Shown here piece by piece: positions 43,960-55,358 of a DNA stretch of 64,000 nucleotides. The notes under the pieces were generated by a model, which was given only the letters and a program-made list of their open reading frames with translations, was not told where the DNA came from and did not search any database. This DNA is from Bolinopsis microptera. Lineage: Eukaryota; Ctenophora; Tentaculata; Lobata; Bolinopsidae. Position 1 is the stretch's first letter, and each line of letters begins with the position of its first letter. The stretch lies in NCBI RefSeq assembly GCF_026151205.1, contig NC_087081.1:15984837-16048836 (forward strand), written 5' to 3'. The position numbers and the translations under genes are program-made.

Positions 43960-45800
43960 ACACTATAGCCTGTGTGGTGGTACGCAATTACAAGTTTAAA
44001 GAACAAAAGCCATATAAACGAATGGTTATTTACATAAGTTGTTACATTAAGTAAAGTGGTCGTAGTAAAATCCGTTGTAGGTAATATAATGTTAATAATA
44101 ATAAAATCTACTGTCCATTCCGTATAATAAATCAATTTCTCTACTATCATGTCCAACATAAAATCAACATCATGGTTTATACAACAATATAATAAATGAT
44201 TACTAATATCGGGAGCCAAGTCGGTGGTTGAACCAAGCACCCACAACAAAATGAGAAGTTTGTATCGCATGAAGTTAACGAAAGCTTAAACGACAAATAT
44301 CAGTACAAAACAAAATGTACAGCAGGGTGTCATAATTATTGGCGCGTAGACAATTTTGCGTGAAATTTTAGCTTACCCAAGCTTTTAGAAACGATCATTA
44401 CTTCTGAGGGTCAGTTTCCTATGGAGTCTTGATCATTCGAGAGATAGTCCTTTATACTACAGTTCAGTCTAAAAACAAAGTCCGAAAGAAGTTAAATTGC
44501 GGCGATAATCACGACGAAAGAGAAAAATTTGGATTATTGGACTTGAAACCTTCGGCTGCTTCCCCTGAATTCCAGGATGAGTCCGCTCGACTAAATTTTG
44601 TTTCATCAGTTAGAGGAGAAAGAGAGCTTTTATAAAATCTATAGTTTTCCATATGTTTCGCTATCGCCTGAAGAGCTGTACACTTTAGTTTAAAGAATAA
44701 TTTCAGAAAAAATTCACCGAAAAAAAAATTACACATAAATCCCTTACTCCTTCGTAAATCTAACCAAGTATGGAATCGACCCTTTAAATAACGGCCTACA
44801 TTATGGGTTTTGAGGTACATCAACACAAAATTCTGAAATTAAGAAAAAGTTCAGACGATTGTCTACAGACCAGTTTTTGAATTTTGTAATTTCGATATTC
44901 AGAAGTCAAGTTATGAACCGTCGAAAAATATTGATTTCATCATAAAATACACATAAAATTTCAAACACGCCAATAATTCTGACACCCTGCTGTATTATAG
45001 CGGAAAGAGAAATTTTATATGCGCGACGCACACGCGATTTATCAGCTGCAGTCATGGTATAGAGTCCACCTTGACATAAAAACAATGTAAAATTCACGCG
45101 CGCAACAATCACGTGATAATATCAGCGTCCAAAAATACAGCGATTGAAGTAGGTTTCAACTGTCGTGGGCCCTTTTAGAACAATCTCGAAGACCGACCGA
45201 AGAGTGATTTAGCATGCTCGCCTGTGTGGTGATTGATATGCAGTTAAAAGTTTGAAGAACAAAGCCATGTGAAGGAATGGTTGTTTACAAGTCTACATAA
45301 GTTGTTAGATTGAATAAAATGGTAGTCGTGAAATCCGTATTAGGTAATCATAATGTAACTCATAATAACATTTACGGTCCATTTCGTATAACAAATTAAT
45401 CGCTCGACAATCATGTTCAACATAATATCAGCATCATAATTTGTTCAACAAAGGATGATCATGATAATTAATTACTCTGCACTCGACTGTCACGTTACGT
45501 ACGTAACTTTTTCAACTCGTTCTCTAGCTGGCCCTGAACGACTATTCGAAACCCAAACCGAAGCCCTATTATCTGATATATTAATTCCAATTTTACTTTT
45601 AGAACAATCTCGAAGATCGACTGTAAAGTGATTAAGCACGCTCGTTCAACAATATAATTATAACGGATTATTAATAATCATCATTTAACTGATTGGGATC
45701 TGAGTTCTGACACGTGTAATTTTGCAATGATCTTTCTAATTTCTAATTTCTAATAGCATTATCGGGAACCAAGTCGGTTGTTGCACCAATAACTCACAAC
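43960..45800 (-). repeat. Local duplication (43.96-44.27 and 45.23-45.80 kb)
   Basis: Words such as CATAAGTTGTTA, GTAAAATCCGTTGTAGGTAAT/GTGAAATCCGTATTAGGTAAT, CATGTCCAACATAAAATCA/CATGTTCAACATAATATCA and GAGCCAAGTCGGTGGTTG/GAACCAAGTCGGTTGTTG occur in the same order in both places. The second copy carries an extra ~170 bp. The copies are separated by ~1.25 kb that includes a Tc1-like MITE. Confidence 0.8.
44320..44992. mobile_element. Tc1/mariner-like MITE, 673 bp
   Basis: The ends are CAGCAGGGTGTCATAATTAT and, inverted, CAGCAGGGTGTCAGAATTAT, followed by TGGCG, with TA on both sides (44318-44319, 44993-44994). The interior has no transposase. Termini of this style are typical of Tc1-like elements. 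Confidence 0.88.
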
Positions 45801-46369
45801 AAAACGTGAAATTAGTATGTTATACTTGTACTTGTAGCGCATCAATGATCATCATTATTTATATTAAAATCCATTTAAAACAACAGAATAAATTATTGTA
45901 ATTACATACGTACGCTGACCCATGACCGTAACTTGTAACTGTTATGAAAACTTCAGTCAGCTTGGCGCCGCGCATTTAAAAGTTTAATACAATCGTCGAA
46001 TCGTGCAAACGTGTGCGGAGAGTAACCATGGAGATGACACCATTACTGCTCCGCGCGCAGAGAAGATGCATTTAAATGGTTATGCGGAGGGTAATGCATG
46101 TTTTCCTTTGTGACACAATTCATGACTCACGTGACACGAAAAACATACCTACCCACTATACCCGTCCTCAATTCCTACAACTTCTAACCATCTATTGCCT
46201 TTTTAAGGCGATGGAAAAAATCAATTTTGAGGGATAAGGAATTGTTTATAGGTTCTGAAACATAGTTAAATCGATTTTTCGTGCAATTTCTGATCAGAAA
46301 CAGTCATCAAAATAAGTTAATAAAAAGGTCGATTTCTCGGTAAATTTTGAGCTTTCGTTCAAATAAATA
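44993..46369. other. Intergenic, part of local duplication
   Basis: Beyond the duplicated segment (45.23-45.80 kb) nothing coding is recognised. Confidence 0.45.
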
Positions 46370-46600
46370 TTTTGCTAAGAACTTAAAAACGCGCATATTC
46401 AATCCTCGCGCGCGCGAATAAATCATAAGGAGGCGAATATTTTGCTAAGAAAGCGTAGATTTAACTCTCGCGCAAATAAATTATAAGGAGGCGAATATTT
46501 TGCTAACAATGCGAAGATTTTATTATCGCGTAAACAAACTAAAAAGGAGCGTGCAACGCGCGTCAGACCGTTATTAGGCAAATATTTTTTTAAAGAATTC
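46370..46600 (+). repeat. 58-bp tandem repeat, array A
   Basis: Three to four units of about 58 bp contain GGCGAATATTTTGCTAAGAA and AGCGTAGATTTAACTCTCGC, ending in GCGTGCAACGCGCGTCA. The same array in the same orientation and with the same last unit occurs at 51370-51720. Confidence 0.9.
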
Positions 46601-47538
46601 GAGTAAAATCGATTGAAATATCACGAAGTTTTAAGTTTGTAAAGAAACGTAACTCAATTAGGATATAATGTTACTGGATCATCATATCCATAGATGAATT
46701 AGCTATTTTATGAACATAACTTAATTCACAAGGAGTAATACTAATAATTGTTTTTTAACAAAATAAACATATTTTCGCCATGTTGTGATGTTATATAATT
46801 GTGTCAATATTTAAATCTTACTACCTCTTAATAATATAATATTTGATCGGTACCTGGTTGCAATCATATTGATTGATCAATGTATTGTGTTAAAATTAAA
46901 CGTAAAGTCGGTACGTGTCGTACCTACACATCATGATCTCTTTCACTTTTTACTAGTTTTTAGCATAATTCCAATATGTGAGGCCAGGGCCAGGTGATAA
47001 TAATAAATTGTGGTAGCTGAATTAAGCGCACAAAGACTTCATCGGACGACTTTAGTTCGTCAGATTAGATGTTTCAATATATTCCCCTGGTGGACTTCAG
47101 TGCGTGTTCAGTAGTTGACTTTAGTTCTGGTCAACTTTAGTTCCGGTACCTAATGTTCAGGTTCTGCAAAGACTTCGAAGTTGTCGTTCCCACGATGCAC
47201 AGCACTTAGTTGTTAGTGCATGAGAACATACTACAATGGGTAAATGAACATAATCATACATTATTCAACGTGTGTGCCAGCTCATTATATCCGGCATTAC
47301 CTACCTATTGATTCACGTGCTGTGGTTTGAAACGCGCGATACGGACGTACTGAAACTCTAAGTTCTATTTCGAACACTAAAGTTCGCTAGGTAGCTTCCC
47401 TAGTGTCCAATTCTTTGAATTTTATTGTTTCTAGCGGAGTAAAGTCTAGGTCATAGGTACCGCACTTAAGTTAGGAATATGCTGTTTTGTAAAAACATCG
47501 AAGCTGTTACCGTTATAATCGTACACAGTTATAATTAA
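46601..47538. other. No recognisable gene
   Basis: AT-rich, without a recognisable exon. Repeated words like ACTTTAGTTC occur around 47050-47150. Confidence 0.45.
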
Positions 47539-48797
47539 GGCACTATCCGTCGCGGAGTCGAGTCCGCGGCGGAGCCGCCGGACTTCGAGCGGACTCCGAG
47601 CGGACTCCGGCGGAGCCGCCGGACTCCGAGCGGACTCCGGCGGTGCTCCGCCAAAATGTATTTACAGTGGACTCGAGTACATTTTGGCGGACTCCGAGCG
47701 GAGCCGAGCGGACTCCGAGCGGACTTTAAAGTCCGCCGCGGACTCCGAGCGGCTCCGCGGCGGCTCGGCGGAGTGTCCGCCGCGGACTAAGCCACTAGGC
47801 GGACTCCGGTCCGCCGCGGACTCCGGCGGAGTGCTTGGCGGACTCCGCCGGACCTCTACGCCAGACTTGAATCCGGCGGAGTCCGGCGGAGCTTGGCGGA
47901 GTCCGCCAGCTCGGCGGACTCCGCTCGGAGTCCGCCGGACTCCAACAGAGTCCACTGACTTCCGACCTCCGTCTTCCGACCCTCGGCTAAATTTGTCACG
48001 TGACATACAACATAGCAATTTGCAATATTGTGGTCAGATGAAAAGGTCGCTAGTGATAAACCTTAACCATTACCCTCACAATGTCAATAGTGTACAACTC
48101 TAGTCCTAACTTTGACCCTATAATGTATAAACGTTGACCCTAACCCTCCACCAAACCGTCCGCAGCGAATTATCAATGTCATTGACTGGTCACGTGACCA
48201 AAACAATTTTTGTCATATTATCTCATATGGGGAAGCGTTTTTAGTTTTACCCTACACGTTGCATGTGGCGTCATTCGGCCGGATCCCAGCAAGCAAAAAT
48301 ACGTCGACCATCACAGGACGACGCCAGCCAGCACTCTCTACGCTCTTCGAGCTCCGATCGTCCTGTGACGAAGTAAGGACGAAGCCTGAGGTCCTCAGGT
48401 AACATCGACCACCGATTGAAAATTCAAAGATTTTTTGACATAAAGGTCAAATGTAAAACTAAAATCTTGATGCTGATTGATTGACGACGTCAATTTTTGA
48501 GCACAGCGCGAGCGCATGCGGAAAAGGACCGCGTAGCTAGTCAAGATGTTCATAAATATTTGGCTTGTGGCGCGATGTGTTGCTCTAACTATAGCCCTCT
48601 CGCTTGCAGTAGCGCGCGACCACCGGAAATGACTTGTGGAACAAGCGCGCCCGCAGCGGCGCGAAAGCACCTGGTTAGCTAAATGAACGCGATGTGCCTT
48701 GCATTGTAGAATGAAATCCTACTAGCTGACGCCACTCGCAGCTGTGATGTTCGCTGTACGTCAGCGATCGAAATTTATACGCGTATCACCCGTTAAG

Positions 48798-48884
48798 TTA
48801 CCTGAGGACCCCAGGCTATTATGTTCATTAACATAAATATGAATAAAGATTTGGCGGAATGACAGGCTGAGCGCGGCCCAGTAA
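48798..48884 (+). mobile_element. hAT-like MITE, copy 2
   Basis: TTACCTGAGG...GCCCAGTAA, flanked by the exact 8-bp repeat CCGTTAAG (48790-48797, 48885-48892). The opposite arm of the palindrome shows the empty site (CATCTTAACGGG). Confidence 0.93.
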
Positions 48885-49212
48885 CCGTTAAGATGTGCCA
48901 CCCGACGCGCCACGCAATTTTTCTCGTTGCTCGTCGCTCGTCGCACGTCAACGCCCTCATTAAATTTTTGGAGAAAATCGCTCGCCAAAATTTGTTGGAC
49001 CAGGACGATGTCCTAGCCTGGCAGCTCATTGCGCGGCGCGTCGCAACGAGCTTCGTTGTTCGTCGACGTGCGACGAGCAACGAAAAAAATTGTGTGGCGC
49101 GTCGAGTGGCACATCTTAACGGGGGATACGCGTATAAATTTCGATCGCTGACGTACAGCGAGCAGCACAGCTGCGAATGGCGTCAGCTAGTAGGATTTCA
49201 TCCTACAAGGCA

Positions 49213-49283
49213 TTACCTGAGGACCCCAGGCTATTATGTTCATTAAGATTTGGCGGAATGACAGGCTGAGCGCGGCCCAGTAA
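49213..49283 (+). mobile_element. hAT-like MITE, copy 3 (internally deleted)
   Basis: This 71-bp copy lacks the second half of the hairpin. It is flanked by the exact 8-bp repeat ACAAGGCA (49205-49212, 49284-49291). The empty site is in the other arm near 48700 (TGCCTTGCATTGTAG). Confidence 0.93.
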
Positions 49284-50383
49284 ACAAGGCACATCGCGTT
49301 TACCTAGCTAACCAGGTCATTTCCGCCTCCGGCGGTCGCGCGCTACTGCAAGCGAGAGGGCTATAGTTAGAGCAACACATCGCGCCACAAGCCAAATATT
49401 TATCAACATCTTGACTAGCTACGCGGTCCTTTTCCGCAATATGCGCTCGCGCTGTGCTCAAAAATTGACGTCGTCAATCAATCAACATCAAGATTTTAGT
49501 TTTACATTTGACCTTTATGTCAAAAAATCTTTGAATTTTCAATCGGTGGTCGATGTTACCTGAGGACCTCAGGCTTCGTCCTTACTTCGTCACAGGACGA
49601 TCGGAGCTCGAAGAGCGTAGAGAGTGCTGGCTGGCGTCGTCCTGTGATGGTCGACGTATTTTTGCTTGCTAAAAACGCTTCCCCATATGAGATAATATGA
49701 CAAAAATTGTTTTGGTCACGTGACCAGTCAATGACATTGATATTTAATTTCGCTGCGGACGGTTTGGTGGAGGGTTAGGGTCAACGTTTATACATTATAG
49801 GGTCAAAGTTAGGACTAGAGTTGTACACTATTGACATTGTGAGGGTAATGGTTAAGGTTTATCACTAGCGACCTTTTCATCTGACCACAATATTGCAAAA
49901 TGCTATGTTGTATGTCACGTGACAAATTTAGCCGAGGGTCGGAAGACGGAGGTCGGAAGTCAGTGGACTAGCTGTTGGAGTCCGGCGGACTCCGAGCGGA
50001 GTCCGCCGAGCTGGCGGACTCCGCCAAGCTCCGCCGGACTCCGCCGGATTCAAGTCTGGCGGAGAGGTCCGGCGGAGTCCGCCAAGCACTCCGCCGGAGT
50101 CCGCGGCGGACCGGAGTCCGCCTAGTGGCTTAGTCCGCGGCGGACACTCCGCCGAGCCGCCGCGGAGCCGCTCGGAGTCCGCGGCGGACTTTAAAGTCCG
50201 CTCGGAGTCCGCTCGGCTCCGCTCGGAGTCCGCCAAAATGTACTCGAGTCCACTGTAAATACATTTTGGCGGAGCACCGCCGGAGTCCGCTCGGAGTCCG
50301 GCGGCTCCGCCGGAGTCCGCTCGGAGTCCGCCCGGAGTCCGGCGGCTCCGCCGCGGACTCGACTCCGCGACGGATAGTGCCAT

Positions 50384-50435
50384 AATATATATATAATATA
50401 TATATAATATAAATAATATATATAATTAACATCAA
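50384..50435. repeat. TATATAAT simple repeat
   Basis: An AT dinucleotide-rich tract directly abuts the palindrome's right end. Confidence 0.8.
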
Positions 50436-51369
50436 TTAATAAAGTTCAATTGGTAAATAAACACATATTAACTTTAAGCGTGTGTTCTGGACCTCATTAT
50501 AAGTATAACTAGGAGGTGCACCATAAAAATAAACTTGCTCAGATTTTAAAAATTTTTGTACCATTGTTTTTTAGAGACTGTGAGAATTTTCACAATACCA
50601 AATTTGTTATACCTTTTTGGAAAGATCCGTGAGTTACGCCTAGGTGCCATATTTGATGGTGCGCGGCTTTTGGAGCAAAATTAGCTATAAAGGTCGCGTA
50701 ATTTGACCAAATTTGACCAAATTTGTTGATTTTTGTCGTATTATTTGGATATATCTTCAGTTCCTTGAATGAGATCATTCTGAAAATCGGCGACGACCTT
50801 CCAATAGGGCTTTCACAACTGTCCGAAAAATTTGGTGGATATTGGAGTTCTAGTTGGTATGGTGATCAAAATAGAGCAAAATACGCTGCTTTTAGCTGTA
50901 ACATAATGCCTAATAGTTGGATATGTTTTAAACTTTTCGGACACTTTCCTTGTAAGTCTATGAGTAATCTGACCATGACCAATTTTTTTTGCAATCGGAG
51001 GTCGGGAAGGATACTTAATATTTATTTGTTTGAAGAAAATTGTGCTGGCCGAAATTAGCGCTAAAAAACCATCCTACAGTCGGCACGCGCGGCTCACTGT
51101 CGATGGCGCACTACCTAGTATAACCGGCGTCCGGCGCATAAGTGCAATAATTCGTACTGCACTGAAGTTTGAAATTTGAAACGGGATGAAGTTTTAACTG
51201 CTAACACTATAACAACTTTGAACTTAAAGATTAATAAGTAGCTTCTTGGTGTACTTCAGTCTATAAAGAGCTAAAGTTCAATTACCGTGCCTTCCAGTTC
51301 AACAAATATTAAATCAATATGTTAACATGAGTAGTTTAAACATAAGTATAACTATAAGGACATGTATTT

Positions 51370-51720
51370 GTAAAACATAAGGCGGCAAATATTTTGTTAA
51401 GAAAGCGTAGATTTAACTCTCCCGCAAATAAATTATAAGGCGGCAAATATTATGCTAATAAAGCGTAGATTTAACTCTCCCGCAAATAAATTATAAGGTG
51501 GCGAATATTTTGCTAAGAAAGCGTAGATTTAACTCTCGCGCAAATAAATTATAAGGTGGCGAATATTTTGCTAAGAAAGCGTAGATTTAACTCTCGCGCA
51601 AATAAATTATAAGGAGGCGAATATGTTGCTAACAATGCGAAGATTTCATTTTCGCGTAAACAAACTAAAAAGAAGCGTGCAACGCGCGTCATGAGACCGT
51701 TTGGAAAATATTTTGCTAAG
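51370..51720 (+). repeat. 58-bp tandem repeat, array B
   Basis: About five to six units of the same type as 46370-46600 (GCGGCAAATATTTTGTTAAG, AGCGTAGATTTAACTCTC), finishing with the same diverged unit and GCGTGCAACGCGCGTCA. Confidence 0.92.
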
Positions 51721-51859
51721 AATGCGCATTTTCCTAACGTAAAATTCGCCTCCTTATGAAATATTTGCATCATCACGCGCAGCCTGGCAAATACATTATA
51801 ACACGGCGCATATTTTGCTAAGATGGCAGATATTTCGTTAGCGCGGCAATTATTTGCGT

Positions 51860-52189
51860 AACATGGCAATGTTGCAACCCGGGAGGGGATTTTAAAGTTT
51901 TTGAATTTTGTCGAACACTGTTTAAGGCTAAGTTCCAGTTATTTGGTTCTCCTTCCTTTTGAGTGTGAGTGATGGTTATTTTTATGGATGATTTGAGGTG
52001 ATTGGGCTTACAGGTAAAGTAAAGTAAAGTAAAGTAAAATTTATGACATCACATCATCACACATGTCTACAAACTATCATCGCACTGTGTGAAAAAATAT
52101 ATAATAAATATTTCCCCACCAACATTAATTAATTATCAAATACAATATTTAAAAACAATTTCATCAAAAACATTATCCTATTTTAAAAA
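51860..52189. other. Non-coding; AAAGT microsatellite
   Basis: A short GTAAAGTAAAGTAAAG tract lies at 52013-52038. No gene is seen. Confidence 0.5.
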
Positions 52190-52972
52190 CTTCCCAGTGG
52201 AATAAAGATTTACAAAACGCTTCTTTGCCACATAAGGATGGAACCAAAGATAATTGTTATGTTTCTCTTTATTACTGACATAACTGGCTCCCTCAATTCT
52301 TACTAAAACTTCATTAGAAACATTCCAAAAAAAGCAATCATTTGTAATACTTTTAGAGATCATATCTATCTTATATCCTTCTAATTTAATTTTAAACCTA
52401 AAACTGTCACAGAGTTCTTGACGTCCGGAGGGAGTTTGTTCCAATATGGAATAACTCGCTCCGGGAGAAAAGACTTCTGGATATTCTTGACCTTTGTCAC
52501 ACTTTTACTACATCTATTGGATGAAACCAGATTAAGACCTGAGGGTTTAAAAGTAGTAGTGCAGTAAAAATAGCAGAATTAGATATAAATTTGGAGCCAG
52601 TTCTTTAAACTGGCTTACTTATACTACTTAAAGGGTGTTCAAGGGTTTTCTATTGAATTTCTATTGAATTTTATATAGGGTAATTGTTATATTATGTGTA
52701 TATTGTTTGAATAATTATTTTTGATTAAGACCTGATCTGCTTGGTCTGAACAAGTCTGAACCATAATCAGTCATACCATTAATAACCTTAAAAGCTTCAA
52801 TAAGGTCCCCACGTATTCGCCGCTCTGCCAGCGTTGTCAAATTGAGGATTTCCAGTCTACGGCTGTAAGGAAGAGTACCCACCTCATCAATCAGACGGGT
52901 AAACCGCCTCTGGACGCTCTCCAGCTCCAAAACAGTCCCCCAACTTCCATGAGCCGCAGGTGGATTCCACAA
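52190..52972 (-). pseudogene. LINE (CR1/L2-type) ORF2 3' fragment, split by insertion
   Basis: The C-terminal tail of a reverse-transcriptase polyprotein: LELESVQRRFTRLI, LPYSRRLEILNLTTLAERR and DLFRPSRSG, then after a 180-bp insertion the frame continues with LNLVSSNRCSKS and ERVIPYWNKLPPDV to a stop near 52395. The pattern VQRRFTR...LPYxxRL...LxxLxxRR...YWNxLP is typical for CR1/L2 LINEs. The 5' part, including the RT core, is missing, and a run of ~17 T (plus strand) borders it at 52973. Confidence 0.85.
52543..52722. mobile_element. 180-bp retroposon-like insertion with 13-bp duplication
   Basis: GATTAAGACCTGA occurs at 52530-52542 and 52723-52735 and flanks exactly 180 bp. Deleting the insert plus one duplicate rejoins the interrupted LINE frame without shift. 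A 13-bp duplication fits LINE-mobilised retroposition. The insert has a TTTAAA-centred stem (AGCCAGTTCTTTAAACTGGCT) but no recognisable tRNA-type promoter boxes. Confidence 0.85.
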
Positions 52973-54610
52973 TTTTTTTTTTTTTTAAACTAAAAAATCA
53001 TAAATTAACAGAGTTTAATATTTCAGGACCTGATCGATGATATATAAAGTGAAGAGTTACAAGTTCTACAAGACTTATCTGTTCACCGGTTTATCAAATC
53101 ATGATTTGGAAAAACTTAATTCATGAACTCGAGACTCTAAGTTACTGAGTTATATTATTATTTCGTGTATTGCCGGGAAGGCTGTTAATTTAGGATAGAG
53201 TTTTTGTGGCACTTATCGATAACTGAGATAATTATCTCAGTTTGTTCTTTTGTAGTTGTTCTCACACAGCTGAGTAAAAGTTTCAAAACTTGAGAGCAGT
53301 GTTTATAATTCAATTTATTATTAATTAGAATTAATTGGAGCATGGAACGACTACACTCTTTGAAGCCTGGAAAATACGGTAGATCTAGTTAAGACTCAAC
53401 AGTCAATACATGCTATGTGGGGGAGAAGATGGACGAACTTTTTCAAAAATTAAAAAAAAGATGACTGCCGGTATTGAACCGTGAACCTTACCCATGGGTA
53501 TTTTTAAATTAGTCACTTGTGCTAATCTAGCTTTTGAATTTTAAGATCTTGTTTGGTATTTATAATAATAGTATGTCATGACTAAAAGTGCGAGATCTCT
53601 TTTAAAGATTCCATCTGTGTTTGATGTTTACAACTGTCCAATGTTTATAAGGCATTAAAAACAAAGCCGCGAATTAGTATCACTATCAACATTGCCAAGT
53701 TTAAATTTGCAAAGCTAGTCTTAACTGTCATTGTTAGTTAAATTTTAAAATATTTGGTTAGTTAAATTTTGATGTTATACTTACTGCTTACTGTCACCAA
53801 GATGCAGTTAGACCTAACCAGTAAGGCCCAACGCAGAGTTAGGCCTAAAGTAGGCGTTAGGCTTAACTGCATCTTGGTGACAGTTACATTTGTTATCTGT
53901 CATCTGTAAAGCTGTAATACTAACATTGTACTATCTTGATGTTTCCTCCTAATTGTAGCTTACATACAGAATGGCATACGTTTCTGACCACGAATCACAC
54001 TTGACAATACTTCTTTAGTGCCAATAATTGTACGTGTTTGAATTCTTGATTTCATTTCATTAGGACCTCTAGTGTTGATCGGATGACTGAATTTTATGTT
54101 TTATTTCTCCTTGATACTATATTTCAAAACCATGTAAGGTACATAAACTGGGACACTCACATATCCCACATAAATGAGGACCGCCAAGGAATTTAAAACT
54201 AAATCTAATATAGACGATATCATAGAATGATAAAAATGCGACACGCGCTCAAATTGCAAATCATTATTATATTTGGGCACGCGCTTAGTAACCATAGAAA
54301 CGCGCTCGATTCTATTCCAAAATAATACTACGAGTGTTTACATCACTAAATTAGCTGTAACTTTGTGTGATTACCTGCGATTTTGCTAATTTTAAGGCGC
54401 TGTGGCTAAAATCATCCACCGAACCAACAGGCAAAATTTCAAAAATATCGCACCCAGCGCTCATTTCGACCTCACGAGTAATCAGCTCGCGGTTATAATC
54501 AAAACAATATTTCCCAACTAATTTGTAGATTTGGTAGTTAAGTATGATTGGAAGGTTTTGAAAAATTTCATGTCAGCATGATTCCTGTTTAGAAACCGAA
54601 ATTATGACAA
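52973..54610. other. Intergenic with two palindromes
   Basis: A perfect 22-bp palindrome (AACTGAGATAATTATCTCAG...) lies near 53219-53240 and a 93-bp stem-loop at 53791-53883. No gene was recognised. Confidence 0.5.
53791..53883. repeat. Stem-loop with 28-bp arms
   Basis: CTGTCACCAAGATGCAGTTA at 53791 is matched by its inverse TAACTGCATCTTGGTGACAG ending at 53883. The loop holds further self-complementary GTTAGGCCTAA words. It could be a tiny foldback element. Confidence 0.85.
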
Positions 54611-54658
54611 AATACGACAAAAATCAACGAATTTCGTCAAATTACGCAACTTTTACAC

Positions 54659-54738
54659 TTACCTGGGGACCTCAGGCTATTATGTTCATAAACATAATAG
54701 AGATTCGGCGGAATGACAGGCTGAGCGCGGCCCAGTAA
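54659..54738 (+). mobile_element. hAT-like MITE, copy 4
   Basis: TTACCTGGGG...GCCCAGTAA, 80 bp, flanked by CTTTTACAC on both sides (54650-54658, 54739-54747; 9 bp rather than 8). It is inserted in the right arm of the 4.4-kb element; the left arm near 50690 shows the unoccupied site. Confidence 0.92.
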
Positions 54739-54896
54739 CTTTTACACCTAATTATGCTGCAAAAGCCGCGCACCATCAAATATGGCACCTAGGCATTCTA
54801 AAAAGGCATAACAAATTTGGTACTGTGAAAATTCTCACTGTCTCTAAAAAACAATGGTACACAAATTTTGAAAATCCGAGCAAGTTTATTTTTATC

Positions 54897-55238
54897 GTGA
54901 ACCCTAATAATACAATGGCTAAACAGTTTCGTCGTTTCGAAGTGGCCGGTGGCTGATATATATAATATAGATTCGATTCTTAATACATTGCAAAAGATTT
55001 AAGCTTGATTCATGTAATGTGTTGTCATACCTTGTATGACCCACTGCGCACGAGTGCGCGGCTCTCCCTGTATCGTAAAAACTCTACACTATAGTGAAAT
55101 GACAATGGGAGTCACGACGTGATACAAAATTCATGCATGTATATTTATGTTCAAGTTTGATAGAAGTTATCGCAATGCACGCAATTTAGGGAGTGTGTTT
55201 TAGGTGGAGATATAACCTGCGCTTTTTTGCATTCCTCC
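54897..55238. other. No recognisable gene
   Basis: AT-rich spacer between the inverted-repeat element and the LTR element. Confidence 0.5.
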
Positions 55239-55346
55239 TGTTATATATTGTATTATTACTATAATTGATATTGTTATATTTACTAATCAATGAACTTCCC
55301 TAGCCTCTTATGGCTAGTTCTAAATAGACTGTTCCTTGTTATATCA
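55239..55346 (+). repeat. 5' LTR (internally deleted)
   Basis: It begins TGTTATAT and ends GTTATATCA. It shares GAACTTCCCTAGCCTCTTAT with the 3' LTR. Confidence 0.7.
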
Positions 55347-55358
55347 ACTGGCAACGAA

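Larger units (their letters stand above)
47539..50381. mobile_element. 2.84-kb palindrome (foldback element)
   Basis: The sequence from 47539 (GGCACTATCCGTCGCGGAG) is repeated inverted up to 50381, giving arms of roughly 1.41 kb and 1.32 kb around a loop near 48949-49056. The outer ~430 bp of each arm are GC-rich iterations of CGGACTCCGAGCGG and GGCGGAGCCGCC, themselves self-complementary. Inner arm parts are ordinary sequence with very high arm-to-arm identity. Two MITEs make the arms unequal: one at 48798-48884 (left), the other at 49213-49283 (right), each missing from the opposite arm. No transposase was seen. Flanks share ATAAT but no exact adjacent duplication was found. Confidence 0.9.
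50519..54896. mobile_element. 4.4-kb inverted-repeat element, no transposase
   Basis: The segment at 50519-50742 (ATAAAAATAAACTTGCTC at the tip, GTGCCATATTTGATGGTGCG inside) recurs inverted at 54611-54896. The right arm contains a hAT-like MITE plus duplication that the left arm lacks. The interior holds the second 58-bp array, a LINE fragment and a stem-loop, but no transposase frame. It may be a non-autonomous DNA element or two separate inverted copies of one repeat. Confidence 0.65.

Noticed and set aside
43838-44270. Single 145-codon exon with two hydrophobic ends
   Set aside because: A strong acceptor inside it and its partial duplication at 45.2-45.8 kb argue that only the last part could be coding; kept only as a low-confidence exon.
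47684-50383. Open frames rich in S, A, D, E, R (RADSERTLKSAADSE type) and P, R, G
   Set aside because: They are translations of CGGACTCCG repeats in both arms of the palindrome, with no domain and mirrored copies.
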